A DNA stretch of 64,000 bases from an uncultured Roseovarius sp. (GTDB lineage Bacteria; Pseudomonadota; Alphaproteobacteria; Rhodobacterales; Rhodobacteraceae): positions 1 to 64,000 of the forward strand of contig CANMFU010000001.1 in NCBI GenBank assembly GCA_947497295.1, given 5' to 3'. The number at the start of each line of letters is the position of its first letter. The stretch's first letter is position 1. The notes below the pieces were generated by a model. That model had not been told where the DNA came from. It ran no database searches and saw nothing but the letters and a program-made list of their open reading frames with translations. A program made the translations under genes and the position numbers. Shown piece by piece: positions 46,057 to 54,653 of the stretch.

Positions 46057-46065
46057 ACGCAGGTT

Positions 46066-46929
46066 TCAGGCGTGGATGTCCCCCGCAAGATCGCGCAGAT
46101 ACCCGGGCATCTCGCGGCCCGATACCGATGCTTCGCGCACAAGGTGATCGAAATGCTCGGTCAGCGCCTGTACCCGTTCGGTATCGCGAAAGGCCATGTA
46201 ATTTCGCCCGATATAGAGCACCGCCAAAAGCGGGCCAAAGATGGTGACAGGCGCCGAATACACCCGGCGCGCGTCGAACAGCGACAGCCGCAGGCGGGGG
46301 TATAACTGCTGCGTGACGTCCACCAGCCGCGCGATCTGTGCGCGGCGCACCTCCAGCGGCAGGCCGCGATAATACCCCTCGGCCCGCACGAAACTGTGTA
46401 GCTCATAGAGCGGCATGGCGATTTCGTAATCGGACTGCGCGCTGCGCATCCATTCCAGACGGTCCTCGGACGCGCCGATCACTTGATCGGTGCTGCGCCC
46501 CAGATGCGGGGCGTATTCCCATTCCAACATGGCGCGCGTTTTCAGCATATCGGGCATCGCGGCGGGGACGTGGCGGATTTTGTAGCCGGCCGCCTCTTTG
46601 TGCCAGTCGAAGATCTGCGCATCGACCGCTGCGCGCGGCGCCTCTGTCAGCGACAGCGAATTGGCCAGAATATCGGTTGCCGTTTCGGGCCGGTCCGTCA
46701 GGCCCAGAAGCCAGTCGGCGGAAATGCCGAGAGTGCGGGCGCATTCGCCCACCACCTGCGCATTGGGAAGTCGCGCGCCCGCGCCCGACAGCAGTTGCGA
46801 CACCGTCGAGCGGTCAACGCCGATGCTGCGGGCCAGTGCGCTCTGGCTCATATGTTTGGTTCCCATCGCCTCGCGCAGACGGGACCGGAACAGGGTGGCG
46901 CGGGCGCGTTTGTCGGTTTTTACCATCAT
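46066..46929 (-). CDS. XRE-family transcriptional regulator
   Basis: The 287-residue product has an N-terminal HTH (about 28-80: M-S-Q-S-A-L-A-R-S-I-G-V-D-R-S-T-V-S-Q-L-L-S-G, then L-G-I-S-A-D-W-L-L-G-L) and a C-terminal domain of about 190 residues without a recognised ligand fold. It is divergent from the DUF2061-desaturase pair, and two inverted repeats lie between them, so it probably controls itself and perhaps the desaturase genes. A membrane-lipid role is an inference from context only. Confidence 0.82.
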   Translation of the reverse strand: MMVKTDKRARATLFRSRLREAMGTKHMSQSALARSIGVDRSTVSQLLSGAGARLPNAQVVGECARTLGISADWLLGLTDRPETATDILANSLSLTEAPRAAVDAQIFDWHKEAAGYKIRHVPAAMPDMLKTRAMLEWEYAPHLGRSTDQVIGASEDRLEWMRSAQSDYEIAMPLYELHSFVRAEGYYRGLPLEVRRAQIARLVDVTQQLYPRLRLSLFDARRVYSAPVTIFGPLLAVLYIGRNYMAFRDTERVQALTEHFDHLVREASVSGREMPGYLRDLAGDIHA

Positions 46930-46947
46930 TGATGACCTTTATCATCA

Positions 46948-46970
46948 TTGCAGTGAAATGTTAACTGCAA
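46948..46970. promoter_or_regulatory. Inverted repeat TTGCAGT-N9-ACTGCAA, probable operator of the XRE regulator
   Basis: TTGCAGT (46948-46954) and ACTGCAA (46964-46970) are perfect inverted repeats 18 bp upstream of the regulator start, in the gap to the DUF2061 gene. A second, shorter dyad (TGATGA-N6-TCATCA) overlaps the regulator's start region. Confidence 0.5.
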
Positions 46971-47036
46971 ACGGAATGTGCACGCGGCCCAAGACCGCCT
47001 ACCCAAGTCCTTGTAATGCAACCCATTGGAGTATTT

Positions 47037-47243
47037 ATGGAACGGCCCCGGCGCACATTGGTCAAAGCGATTATCTGGAACATCAACGGCCTGATGGTGA
47101 TGAGCCTTGTTGGTTATGCCATGACGGGATCTGCCGGGACCGGCGGATTGATGGCGCTGGTGAACACCGTCATCGGCCTGAGCCTTTATGTCCTATACGA
47201 GCGTATCTGGTCGCGCATCGCTTGGGGCCGCGCGCATGCGTGA
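47037..47243 (+). CDS. DUF2061 small membrane protein
   Basis: The 68-residue product has two hydrophobic helices and the DUF2061 pattern R-R-T-L-V-K-A-I-I-W near residue 5 and Y-E-R-I-W-S-R-I-A-W-G near residue 54. Start 47037 is chosen because TTGGAG lies six bases upstream; ATG 47016 is in frame but lacks one. It overlaps the desaturase start by eight bases. Function is unknown. Confidence 0.8.
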   Translation: MERPRRTLVKAIIWNINGLMVMSLVGYAMTGSAGTGGLMALVNTVIGLSLYVLYERIWSRIAWGRAHA

Positions 47244-48120
47244 TGTTGAATGGCCCACGCTGGCACTTTTGATTGCGGTCTACGCGCTCTGGGCCGCCGC
47301 CACGACGTGGGGCGCCGGGCTGTGGTTGCCGCTGGGTATCATGCTGACGACAGTGGCCATCGCTCAACATTCGTCGCTGACGCATGAGGTGCTGCATGGC
47401 CATCCGTTCGGCAGCCAGCGGACGAACGAAGCAACGGTCTGGCCCTGCCTCGGCCTGTTCGTGCCTTATGCACGGTTCCGCGACACCCATCTGGCGCATC
47501 ACCGCGACGCGCTGCTGACGGACCCATATGATGATCCGGAATCCAACTATCTGGACCCCGTTGTGTGGGCGCGCCTGCCGGGCGCGGGGCGCGCAGTGCT
47601 ACGGTTCAACAACACGCTGCTGGGGCGCATGACCATCGGACCAGCGATAGGAATCATCGCGTTCTGGCGTGGTGACTGGCGGGCGATCCGCGCAGGCGAC
47701 GCCGCCATTCGTCGCAATTGGTTGTGGCAGATAGCGGCAATTGCGCCTGTGCTGGTGTGGGTCTGGATGTCGCCCATGCCGCTTTGGGCCTATGGGATTG
47801 CGGCCTATTGTGCGATGTCGCTGCTGAAAATCCGCACCTTTCTGGAGCATCGCGCGCATGATCGCGCCAGCGGCCGTACTGTCGTGATCGAGGATCGAGG
47901 TCCGCTGGCCCTGCTGTTTCTGAACAACAACTATCATCTTGTGCATCATATGCACCCCCGCGCAGCGTGGTATCGGCTGCCGGAGCTTTATGCCCAAGAC
48001 AAGGCGCGCTACCAGCGCCGCAATGAAGGTTATGTCTACACCAGCTATGCGCAGGTCTTTCGCCGGTATTTCCTGCGCGCCAAGGACACGGTGGCGCATC
48101 CACTGTGGCCCCGGCCCTGA
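47236..48120 (+). CDS. Membrane fatty-acid-desaturase-family protein
   Basis: The 294-residue di-iron membrane protein has the three histidine boxes: HEVLHGH near residue 50, HLAHH near residue 88 and NYHLVHHMHP near residue 236. Several hydrophobic helices surround them. These proteins desaturate or hydroxylate acyl chains or carotenoid-like substrates; the sequence does not say which. It overlaps the DUF2061 gene and is divergent from the XRE regulator. Confidence 0.85.
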   Translation: MRDVEWPTLALLIAVYALWAAATTWGAGLWLPLGIMLTTVAIAQHSSLTHEVLHGHPFGSQRTNEATVWPCLGLFVPYARFRDTHLAHHRDALLTDPYDDPESNYLDPVVWARLPGAGRAVLRFNNTLLGRMTIGPAIGIIAFWRGDWRAIRAGDAAIRRNWLWQIAAIAPVLVWVWMSPMPLWAYGIAAYCAMSLLKIRTFLEHRAHDRASGRTVVIEDRGPLALLFLNNNYHLVHHMHPRAAWYRLPELYAQDKARYQRRNEGYVYTSYAQVFRRYFLRAKDTVAHPLWPRP

Positions 48121-48128
48121 CCCAGGGC

Positions 48129-48833
48129 TTATTTCAACTGGTCCAGGGCGCCTTCTCCGCGGAGGCGTAAAAACAGGCTTTCTTCGTCATCATTGCGAAA
48201 AAACGGGATCGACGCAGGCGGCGCTGCGCCATCGGCGCGCGCGGCGACTTCGGCCAACACCACCTCTGTGATGAAAGGAAGGTCAAAGCGCCGCGCCTCA
48301 GGCAGAGGCACCCATTGCAGATGCGACAGCTCTTCGCTGGCGGCGCTGAAATCAGCGGGGTCGCCTGCGATATGGCCCGCATCTATCAAAAAGAACCGCG
48401 CGTCGAAACGGCGGGGGTGGCCCGGCGGGGTGATCGCGCGAAACACGAATTGCAAGGCGCCGGCATCCGGAACAAAGCCGCGCGCGGCGAAATCCGCCCA
48501 ATCGCTGGGCACAGCGCCGGGCCATCTGCCGGGGCGCCCGACGATCAGGCCCGATTCCTCCCATAATTCACGAATGGCGGCGGCGGCCAGCGCAGAAGCA
48601 AGGCCGGGCGCGCTGTCCTCGCTCAGCCGCCTTGCGCAGAGGGCAGGCAGCGGCGCGGCAAGGGGTACGGCGGCATCGCCGGGATCGACCGCCCCGCCGG
48701 GAAAGACAAACTTGCGCGGCATAAACGCTGCCTGCTCGCCGCGCTGACCCATCAGAACCTGCCGCTCTGCTCCGTCGCGGCGCAGGACAATGACGGTCGC
48801 CGCATCGCGGATCCGAGGCGATTGATCAGACAT
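48129..48833 (-). CDS. NUDIX hydrolase
   Basis: The 234-residue product contains a Nudix box split by an insertion: FVFPGGAVD near residue 43, then about 35 residues later A-A-I-R-E-L-W-E-E-S-G-L-I. This resembles the NUDT7/NUDT19-type group, which cleaves CoA-like or other nucleotide diphosphates. The start at 48833 follows GGGGGAGCC; codons to 48899 overlap the DUF983 gene. Confidence 0.87.
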   Translation of the reverse strand: MSDQSPRIRDAATVIVLRRDGAERQVLMGQRGEQAAFMPRKFVFPGGAVDPGDAAVPLAAPLPALCARRLSEDSAPGLASALAAAAIRELWEESGLIVGRPGRWPGAVPSDWADFAARGFVPDAGALQFVFRAITPPGHPRRFDARFFLIDAGHIAGDPADFSAASEELSHLQWVPLPEARRFDLPFITEVVLAEVAARADGAAPPASIPFFRNDDEESLFLRLRGEGALDQLK

Positions 48834-48859
48834 GGCTCCCCCTTGCGGCATGGGCGCGG

Positions 48860-49252
48860 TCAGGCGCTGGTGCCGAACCCGTGCATTTGGCGCGCCCACT
48901 GAAAAGCAACAATCGCGCCCTTGAGGCGCGGCAGAAGATACAGCGAAAGGCCAACGCAGCCAATGGCGAAGATCGTAAACAGAACCAGCGGTTCGGGGCG
49001 GAAATTCACAAATACGATATGCAGCATCGGCGCCATGATGTGCCCGACGATCAGAATGGTCAGATAGGCCGGGCCATCATCCGCGCGGTGCTGCGACAGG
49101 TCTTCGCGGCAAACGGCACAGATATCACGCACCTTGAGATAGCTTTTCAGCAGCGGCCCCGCGCCACAATTGGGGCACTTACAGCGAAAGCCCTTGCGCA
49201 GCGCGGGCCAAAGCTCGCGATCTTCGGTTGTGATTGTGGTTTGGTCGGTCAT
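48860..49252 (-). CDS. DUF983 membrane protein
   Basis: The 130-residue product has a zinc-ribbon-like start (CKCPNCGAGPLL near residue 24, then I-C-A-V-C near residue 44) and two C-terminal helices (about 63-83 and 88-108). This is the DUF983 pattern common in alphaproteobacteria. It lies 26 bp upstream of the NUDIX gene, probably in one unit. Function is unknown. Confidence 0.85.
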   Translation of the reverse strand: MTDQTTITTEDRELWPALRKGFRCKCPNCGAGPLLKSYLKVRDICAVCREDLSQHRADDGPAYLTILIVGHIMAPMLHIVFVNFRPEPLVLFTIFAIGCVGLSLYLLPRLKGAIVAFQWARQMHGFGTSA

Positions 49253-49441
49253 GTAATCCTCGAAGCGTGTTCAGCGCAATCTGGTGTAGTGCCGGGCAAA
49301 AAGAAAGGGGGAACACGCACGCCATGCATATTACGTGCGGATTTGCCGCGCTGCGGTGGCGCGGCCGAAGTGCTTTTGGGATGAACCGCCAAACGCAAAT
49401 GCGCTATGCTGGATGTTTCAATCCGCCGCTGTCCCGCGCGG

Positions 49442-50854
49442 TTACGCAGCGGGCCGGGCGCTGATGGTGACGTTGTTGCGCCCCCGCCCCTTGGCCCGGT
49501 AAAGAGCGCGGTCCGCTTGGTCCAGAAGGGCATCCAGGTTACTGGCTGCCATGTCCTGAGACTGCCCGCCTTTGCCCATCGCGACACCGATGCTGACAGT
49601 AACGTGGACCGGGCCGGCCTCGCCCTTGGGCATTATGGCAGTGGCAGCGATCCGGCGGCACAGACGATCTGCGGTGCGGCGCGCCTCATCCCCGTCGGCG
49701 CCGGGCATGATGATCAGAAACTCCTCACCGCCGATCCGGGCGACCAGATCGCCCTCGCGCACGCCGCTTCCCAGCAGGTCGGCGACATGGCACAGCACCC
49801 GGTCGCCTGTCGCATGGCCATGATGATCGTTGATCTGTTTGAAGTGGTCCAGATCGGCAACCATAACGGCAAAGTCCTTTGCCCCGGGCGCGCGGACTGT
49901 GATCTGCTCGCGCAGGAACGGCATGGCAAAGCGGCGATTGTAGAGCCCGGTCAGCGGATCAATCATTGCAGCACGCAGCCCGTCATGCAGCCGGGTGCGC
50001 AGCTGGTCGATGGCCTGCTTGCGCTGAATCTGGCGGGTCATGCGCAGCCGCCATTCATCAAGATCGACGTCGCCAACGATCACATCGTTGGCGCCCATAT
50101 CCAGCAGGCTGGCGGCCAGCGTCTGGCAGCCCGCAGGCACCCGTGCCACGATGCGGCTGTGTCGCGCCTCGGGGGCTGCGCGCAGTTCGGCCATCAGCTC
50201 GTGACCCAGGTCATTGGTCGCCGGAATTCCTGCGGCGTTCGGTATCAGCAGAACAAACACATCCGCAGCGGGATCTCCGGCGGACTGCGTAACAGGTCCG
50301 CTGGCCCGCAGCGCCGTAATCTGATGACGGCAGGCGCGGCGCAGGCGTGTACGCAAGGCCATTGCGTCGGCAAGATGCGCGCCCAGTAGTGTAATGCGTC
50401 CGGGCCGGTCAAAGGCTACCTGAGACTCGCCGAATGCAGAGGTATGTTCAGATCCGGCGTTCAGGCGCATATCCTGAAGCGCGTGATGCTGGCGCATAAG
50501 GCCTCTCATGCGCGCCAGCATGATCCGTTCGTGGATGGGATGACTTATGACGTCATCTGCTCCGGCCCTCAGCGCATCGACGCGGCCTTGTGTGTTATCG
50601 TGAGGCAGCAGGGCGACGATAGGGACGACCGCAGTGCCAGGCGCGGTGCGCAAAGCTGCGATCAGATCGATGCAGCCCATATCCGGCAGGGCTGCGCCAA
50701 CGACGATCAGATCGGGTCGCGCAAGGCGCGCCATTTCAAGCGCATCCTTGCCCGATGAGGCCTGCGAAACCTCGAAATGCGCTGCGGACAGTTTGACCTT
50801 GAGAACGATCCTGTTGGTTGCCACCGCGTCGACGATCATTATTTTGCCTGACAT
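49442..50854 (-). CDS. PleD-like diguanylate cyclase with two degenerate receiver domains
   Basis: The 470-residue product has the PleD order: receiver 1 (about 1-120), receiver 2 (about 150-280) and a GGDEF domain (about 305-465). The cyclase motif is GGEEF, and an inhibitory I-site RxxD (REGD) lies five residues upstream, so c-di-GMP synthesis with feedback inhibition is expected. Both receivers look unable to be phosphorylated: receiver 1 has IVVG where the acceptor Asp is expected and IVDA at the acidic pocket, and receiver 2 has VLLIP. The start at 50854 avoids a long unsupported extension. Confidence 0.85.
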   Translation of the reverse strand: MSGKIMIVDAVATNRIVLKVKLSAAHFEVSQASSGKDALEMARLARPDLIVVGAALPDMGCIDLIAALRTAPGTAVVPIVALLPHDNTQGRVDALRAGADDVISHPIHERIMLARMRGLMRQHHALQDMRLNAGSEHTSAFGESQVAFDRPGRITLLGAHLADAMALRTRLRRACRHQITALRASGPVTQSAGDPAADVFVLLIPNAAGIPATNDLGHELMAELRAAPEARHSRIVARVPAGCQTLAASLLDMGANDVIVGDVDLDEWRLRMTRQIQRKQAIDQLRTRLHDGLRAAMIDPLTGLYNRRFAMPFLREQITVRAPGAKDFAVMVADLDHFKQINDHHGHATGDRVLCHVADLLGSGVREGDLVARIGGEEFLIIMPGADGDEARRTADRLCRRIAATAIMPKGEAGPVHVTVSIGVAMGKGGQSQDMAASNLDALLDQADRALYRAKGRGRNNVTISARPAA

Positions 50855-50941
50855 GGGCCACGCCCTTTCTGACTTGCCCTTTTCTGACGTCCAACTATCC
50901 ATGCAAGTGGTTAAGAAAACCTTTCCGGGAATTTAAAGCTT

Positions 50942-51226
50942 ATGATGACTACGCGGGAATCCGCCGAGACCCTCGCCCTGCAATGTATGGGCTGGCTGCT
51001 GGCAAATGATGAGCTTTTGCCTGTTTTTATGGGCGCAACTGGCGCGGGCGAGGATGATCTGAGGCGCGGCGCAGGCGATCCGGCGTTTCTGGGTGCGGTG
51101 TTGGACTTCTTAATGATGAACGATCAATGGGTAATCGAATTTTGCGCCTTTGCGGGGATTGCCAACGATATGCCGATGTGCGCGCGCGCTGCGTTACCCG
51201 GCGGACAGCAGGAGCATTGGACATGA
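50942..51226 (+). CDS. DUF3572 protein
   Basis: The 94-residue product follows the DUF3572 pattern of small helical alphaproteobacterial proteins: A-L-Q-C-M-G-W-L-L-A-N-D-E near residue 12, F-M-G-A-T-G near residue 29 and F-L-G-A-V-L-D-F-L-M-M-N-D near residue 48. It is divergent from the PleD-like gene and overlaps the HAD gene downstream. In Caulobacter and relatives DUF3572 lies next to pleD/divK genes, which agrees with this context. Function is unknown. Confidence 0.8.
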   Translation: MMTTRESAETLALQCMGWLLANDELLPVFMGATGAGEDDLRRGAGDPAFLGAVLDFLMMNDQWVIEFCAFAGIANDMPMCARAALPGGQQEHWT

Positions 51227-51933
51227 CGGCACTGGCAAACCGGCGCGATATCGAAGGGATCATCTTCGACAAGGACGGCACCCTGTTCGATTTTCATACC
51301 ACCTGGTCCGATTGGACACGTAGCCTGCTTGGCATCCTTGCCGAAGCACATACCGCATCGCCCGAGGTTCTGGCACGCGCCGTCGACTATGATCTGGCGG
51401 CCGGCCGTTTTCTGCCGGGCAGTCCGCTTATAGGCGCCACCAACCGCGAAGGCGCCGAACTGCTGGCCAGCGCGATACCGGGCGCGGACGCGGATGAAAT
51501 AGAACAGACCATCCGGCTGACATCGGCCACAGCGCCACTGGTTGCCGCCGTGCCTCTGGCGCCGTTCCTGACCGGCCTCGCCGCGCGCGGGCTAAAGATC
51601 GGACTGGTCACGAACGACACCGAGTATGGCGCGCGCGCCCATCTGGGCAGCGCGGGCGTTCTGGAGCTTTTCGATTTCATCGCAGGATACGACACAGGCC
51701 ACGGCGCCAAGCCTGAGGCGGGCGGCTTGCTGGCCTTTGCACAGGCGATGGGGCTGGCGCCGTCGCGCGTGGTGATGGTGGGCGACAGCACGCATGATCT
51801 GATCCCCGGACGCCGCGCGGGCATGCATACGCTGGGCGTGCTGACCGGTATCGCCAAAACCGCTGATCTGGCACCCTATGCCGATGACGTTCTGCCGGAT
51901 ATCGGCCACATCCCCGGCTGGCTGGACGCGTGA
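51223..51933 (+). CDS. HAD-superfamily phosphatase (Gph-like)
   Basis: The 236-residue product has HAD motif I (FDKDGTLFD, residues 15-23), motif II (LVTND near residue 127), a lysine in GAKPEAG for motif III and motif IV (MVGDSTHDL near residue 185), with a helical cap between I and II. It resembles phosphoglycolate-phosphatase-like enzymes; the true substrate is not shown. ATG 51223 overlaps the DUF3572 stop, and its own stop overlaps the next GTG. Confidence 0.85.
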   Translation: MTALANRRDIEGIIFDKDGTLFDFHTTWSDWTRSLLGILAEAHTASPEVLARAVDYDLAAGRFLPGSPLIGATNREGAELLASAIPGADADEIEQTIRLTSATAPLVAAVPLAPFLTGLAARGLKIGLVTNDTEYGARAHLGSAGVLELFDFIAGYDTGHGAKPEAGGLLAFAQAMGLAPSRVVMVGDSTHDLIPGRRAGMHTLGVLTGIAKTADLAPYADDVLPDIGHIPGWLDA

Positions 51934-52838
51934 CGCGGCACCCGCTCTTTGGCCTCGCGCTGGCCACCTTCGGGGCGCTGGCGCTGACGCCGGATGCGAT
52001 GCTGCTGCGCCTGTCCGGCATGGACGGGCCGCAAATGATGGGCTGGCGTGGGCTGTTCATGGGCACTGCGCTGCTGCTGATCTGGGCTGCCGTGTCGCGT
52101 AGGCGGCGCGCCGATCTGGCGCTGTTGGGCAGCGGCGCGGGATTTGCCATCGTGGCGTGCCAGTTCTTCAATTCCTCCTTCTTCTCGCTTGGCATTGCGG
52201 GCGCACCTGTTGCCATCGTGTTGTTCGGGGTCGCGACAACACCGATCTTTGCCGCGCTTTTCGCATGGGCATTGCTGGGCGAGCGGACGGCGCGCGCCAC
52301 ATGGATCACAATCGCCGCTGTCGCGGTCGGCATCGGAATTGCCGTACTGGGTGGTGGCGGCGTGGTGGCCCCAACCAGCGCTGTGATCTTTGGCGCGGCG
52401 GCGGGTCTGGCCGTCGCCGCGATGCTGGCGCTTAACTTTGTCGTTTTGCGCGCGCATCCGCAACTGCCCATTCCGCTCCTGATTGGGCTTGGCGCGCTGT
52501 GCGCCGGGGCGGCGGGCGTGACCGCCACCGGCCCGGCGCAGATGCTGGACGGAAATGTCTGGGCCATCGCGCTGACTGGCTGCGTCGTGCTGCCGGTGTC
52601 GTTCATGTCGCTCTCCTTTGCCTCACGGTACACGGCCGCGTCAAATGTCAGCCTGCTGCTGCTGCTTGAGACGGTGCTGGGCCCGGTTTGGGTGTGGCTG
52701 GCGCTGGGCGAGGAAATGACGCCCGCGATGCTGATGGGTGGAAGCATTGTGGTCGGGTCAATAGCGCTTTACCTGCTGCACGCCCGGCGAACGGCGCGGC
52801 GGAACACGGCAAAAACGACAAACCTTGCCGTTAAGTGA
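51930..52838 (+). CDS. EamA/DMT-family transporter
   Basis: A 302-residue protein with about ten transmembrane helices and two EamA repeats, starting at GTG 51930 overlapping the HAD gene. Features include an E-R-T-A-R-A-T-W-I-T block after helix four and L-G-E-E-M-T-P-A near the end of the second repeat, both typical of DMT exporters. The substrate is unknown. It is distinct from the EamA protein at 15584. Confidence 0.85.
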   Translation: MTRHPLFGLALATFGALALTPDAMLLRLSGMDGPQMMGWRGLFMGTALLLIWAAVSRRRRADLALLGSGAGFAIVACQFFNSSFFSLGIAGAPVAIVLFGVATTPIFAALFAWALLGERTARATWITIAAVAVGIGIAVLGGGGVVAPTSAVIFGAAAGLAVAAMLALNFVVLRAHPQLPIPLLIGLGALCAGAAGVTATGPAQMLDGNVWAIALTGCVVLPVSFMSLSFASRYTAASNVSLLLLLETVLGPVWVWLALGEEMTPAMLMGGSIVVGSIALYLLHARRTARRNTAKTTNLAVK

Positions 52839-52896
52839 CCACTGACCCAAAGCGCGGCGTGCATCATAGGTCCATGCCAAGCGGGAAGGATGCGCG

Positions 52897-54459
52897 ATGA
52901 TCGACGAACCGAAGCGCCGCCAGCGGACCGGCGGCCGGGCGGGGAACGCAGGTCGACGCGGCACGGCGGTGATAGAGCAAATGCCGTGGAAGCCTCCGCT
53001 GAACATCGACCGACTGACCGAGCCGCTGGACGACGATGGCATCGCCGCGATCCATGATGGGGCCATGCGCATCCTTGAAGAGATCGGGATCGAGATCCTG
53101 AACCCCGAGGCGCTAGAGATTTTCCGCGCCAGCACCGGCTGCACGATATCGGGCACGAACCTGCGTATGGGCCGCGATTTCGTGATGGATGAGGTGGCCA
53201 AAGCCCCCGAGCAATGGGCAATCACGCCGCGCAATCCGGACCGGCAGCTTACCATCGGCGGGCGACACCTGAATTTTGGCAATGTGTCCTCGCCGCCCAG
53301 CTACTGGGACATGAAGCTGAGCCGTAAGGTGACAGGCACACGCGAGATGTGCGCGAATCTGCTGAAACTCAGCCAATATTTCAACTGCATCCACTTCATC
53401 GGGGGCTACCCGGTCGAGCCGCAGGATATCCACGCCTCGGTGCGACACCTCGATGTGCTCTACGATACGCTGACGCTGACCGACAAGGTGTGCCACGCCT
53501 ATAGTCTGGGCAAGGAACGGGTCGAGGACGTGATGGAAATGGTGCGTATCGCAAGCGGGCTGAGCCCTGCTGAATTCGACGCCAGCCCGCGCATGTTCAC
53601 CAACATCAACTCGACGTCGCCGCTGAAACATGACGTGCCGATGCTGGACGGCTGGATGCGCCTCGCGCGGCGGGGTCAGGGGCTGATCGTCACACCCTTC
53701 ACGCTGGCGGGCGCGATGGCACCGGTGACACTGGCGGGCGCAGTCGCGCAATCGCTGGCCGAGGCGCTGGTGGCGGTCGTGCTGGCCCAACTGGTGCGCC
53801 CCGGCGCGCCCTGCGCCATCGGCACGTTTACGTCCAATGTCGATATGAAATCCGGCGCGCCCGCCTTCGGCACACCCGAATACATGCGGGCGACCCAGAT
53901 GACCGGGCAGCTTGCGCGGCTTTACAAGCTGCCGTTGCGCGCCAGCGGCGTCTGCGCGGCAAACGTGCCCGATGCGCAGGCAACATGGGAGACGTCCAAC
54001 AGTCTATGGTCGGCCGTTCAGTCCGGCACCCACATGGTCTATCACGCGGCCGGATGGCTGGAGGGTGGGCTGATCGCCAGCCCTGAAAAATTCATCATGG
54101 ATTGCGAGATCTTGCAACATATCCAGCGCTACATGGACCCGACGCTGACCGCCACCGGTCCGGACGAGATCGCCGTAGACGCCATAGCAGAGGTCGGCGA
54201 TCAGGGCCATTTCTTCGGTATCCAGCACACGCAGGACCGATACACGACTGCGTTCTATCAGCCCTTCCTCAGCGATTGGCGCAACTTTGAGGCGTGGGAG
54301 ACCGCTGGCGGTATCTGGACTGCGCAGCGCGCACATCAGACATTCAAGGACATCGTCGCCAGCTTTGAACCGCCCGCCTTGGACGAAGCAATCCGAGAAG
54401 AACTGGCAGATTTTGTCGCCCGTCGCAAATCCGAAGGCGGCGCCCCCACCGATTATTGA
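52897..54459 (+). CDS. MttB-like trimethylamine methyltransferase family protein (non-pyrrolysine)
   Basis: The 520-residue product matches the MttB superfamily along its length, with L-D-D-D-G-I-A-A-I-H-D-G-A-M-R-I-L-E-E-I-G near residue 43 and the conserved M-A-P-V-T-L-A-G-A near residue 268. The frame has no internal TAG, so it lacks the pyrrolysine of archaeal MttB and belongs with the bacterial members that demethylate glycine betaine, proline betaine or carnitine-type compounds. No corrinoid protein or activase gene is adjacent. The ATG at 52897 follows a GGAAGGATG sequence. Confidence 0.85.
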   Translation: MIDEPKRRQRTGGRAGNAGRRGTAVIEQMPWKPPLNIDRLTEPLDDDGIAAIHDGAMRILEEIGIEILNPEALEIFRASTGCTISGTNLRMGRDFVMDEVAKAPEQWAITPRNPDRQLTIGGRHLNFGNVSSPPSYWDMKLSRKVTGTREMCANLLKLSQYFNCIHFIGGYPVEPQDIHASVRHLDVLYDTLTLTDKVCHAYSLGKERVEDVMEMVRIASGLSPAEFDASPRMFTNINSTSPLKHDVPMLDGWMRLARRGQGLIVTPFTLAGAMAPVTLAGAVAQSLAEALVAVVLAQLVRPGAPCAIGTFTSNVDMKSGAPAFGTPEYMRATQMTGQLARLYKLPLRASGVCAANVPDAQATWETSNSLWSAVQSGTHMVYHAAGWLEGGLIASPEKFIMDCEILQHIQRYMDPTLTATGPDEIAVDAIAEVGDQGHFFGIQHTQDRYTTAFYQPFLSDWRNFEAWETAGGIWTAQRAHQTFKDIVASFEPPALDEAIREELADFVARRKSEGGAPTDY

Positions 54460-54563
54460 CTGCCAGTTTAAAGGAGCGCGCTGCGCGCGCACAGGGTTCA
54501 AGAGCCGCCCGTTTCAAGCGCGGCGCCTTGCACTTTGGGTGCCGCTGATTTTGCGCCGTCGAT

Positions 54564-54624
54564 GGGTATTTGTACCAAGAAAAGCCATGAAGCGCAGTGT
54601 TGATTTTTCTTGGTGAAAATACCC
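54564..54624. repeat. Inverted pair of the dispersed motif forming a long imperfect hairpin
   Basis: GGGTATTTGTACCAAGAAAA (54564-54583) and TTTTCTTGGTGAAAATACCC (54605-54624) pair over about 20 bp with two mismatches around a 21-base loop. They lie between the convergent 3' ends of the MttB-like and thiX genes, so the hairpin may end transcription in both directions. Each arm matches the motif at 11695. Confidence 0.65.
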
Positions 54625-54653
54625 AAATCCTACGCCCGCCAACGTGCGCGCGG

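Noticed and set aside
52897-54459. Pyrrolysine-containing MttB
   Set aside because: The frame runs without an internal TAG, so no amber codon needs to be read as pyrrolysine.
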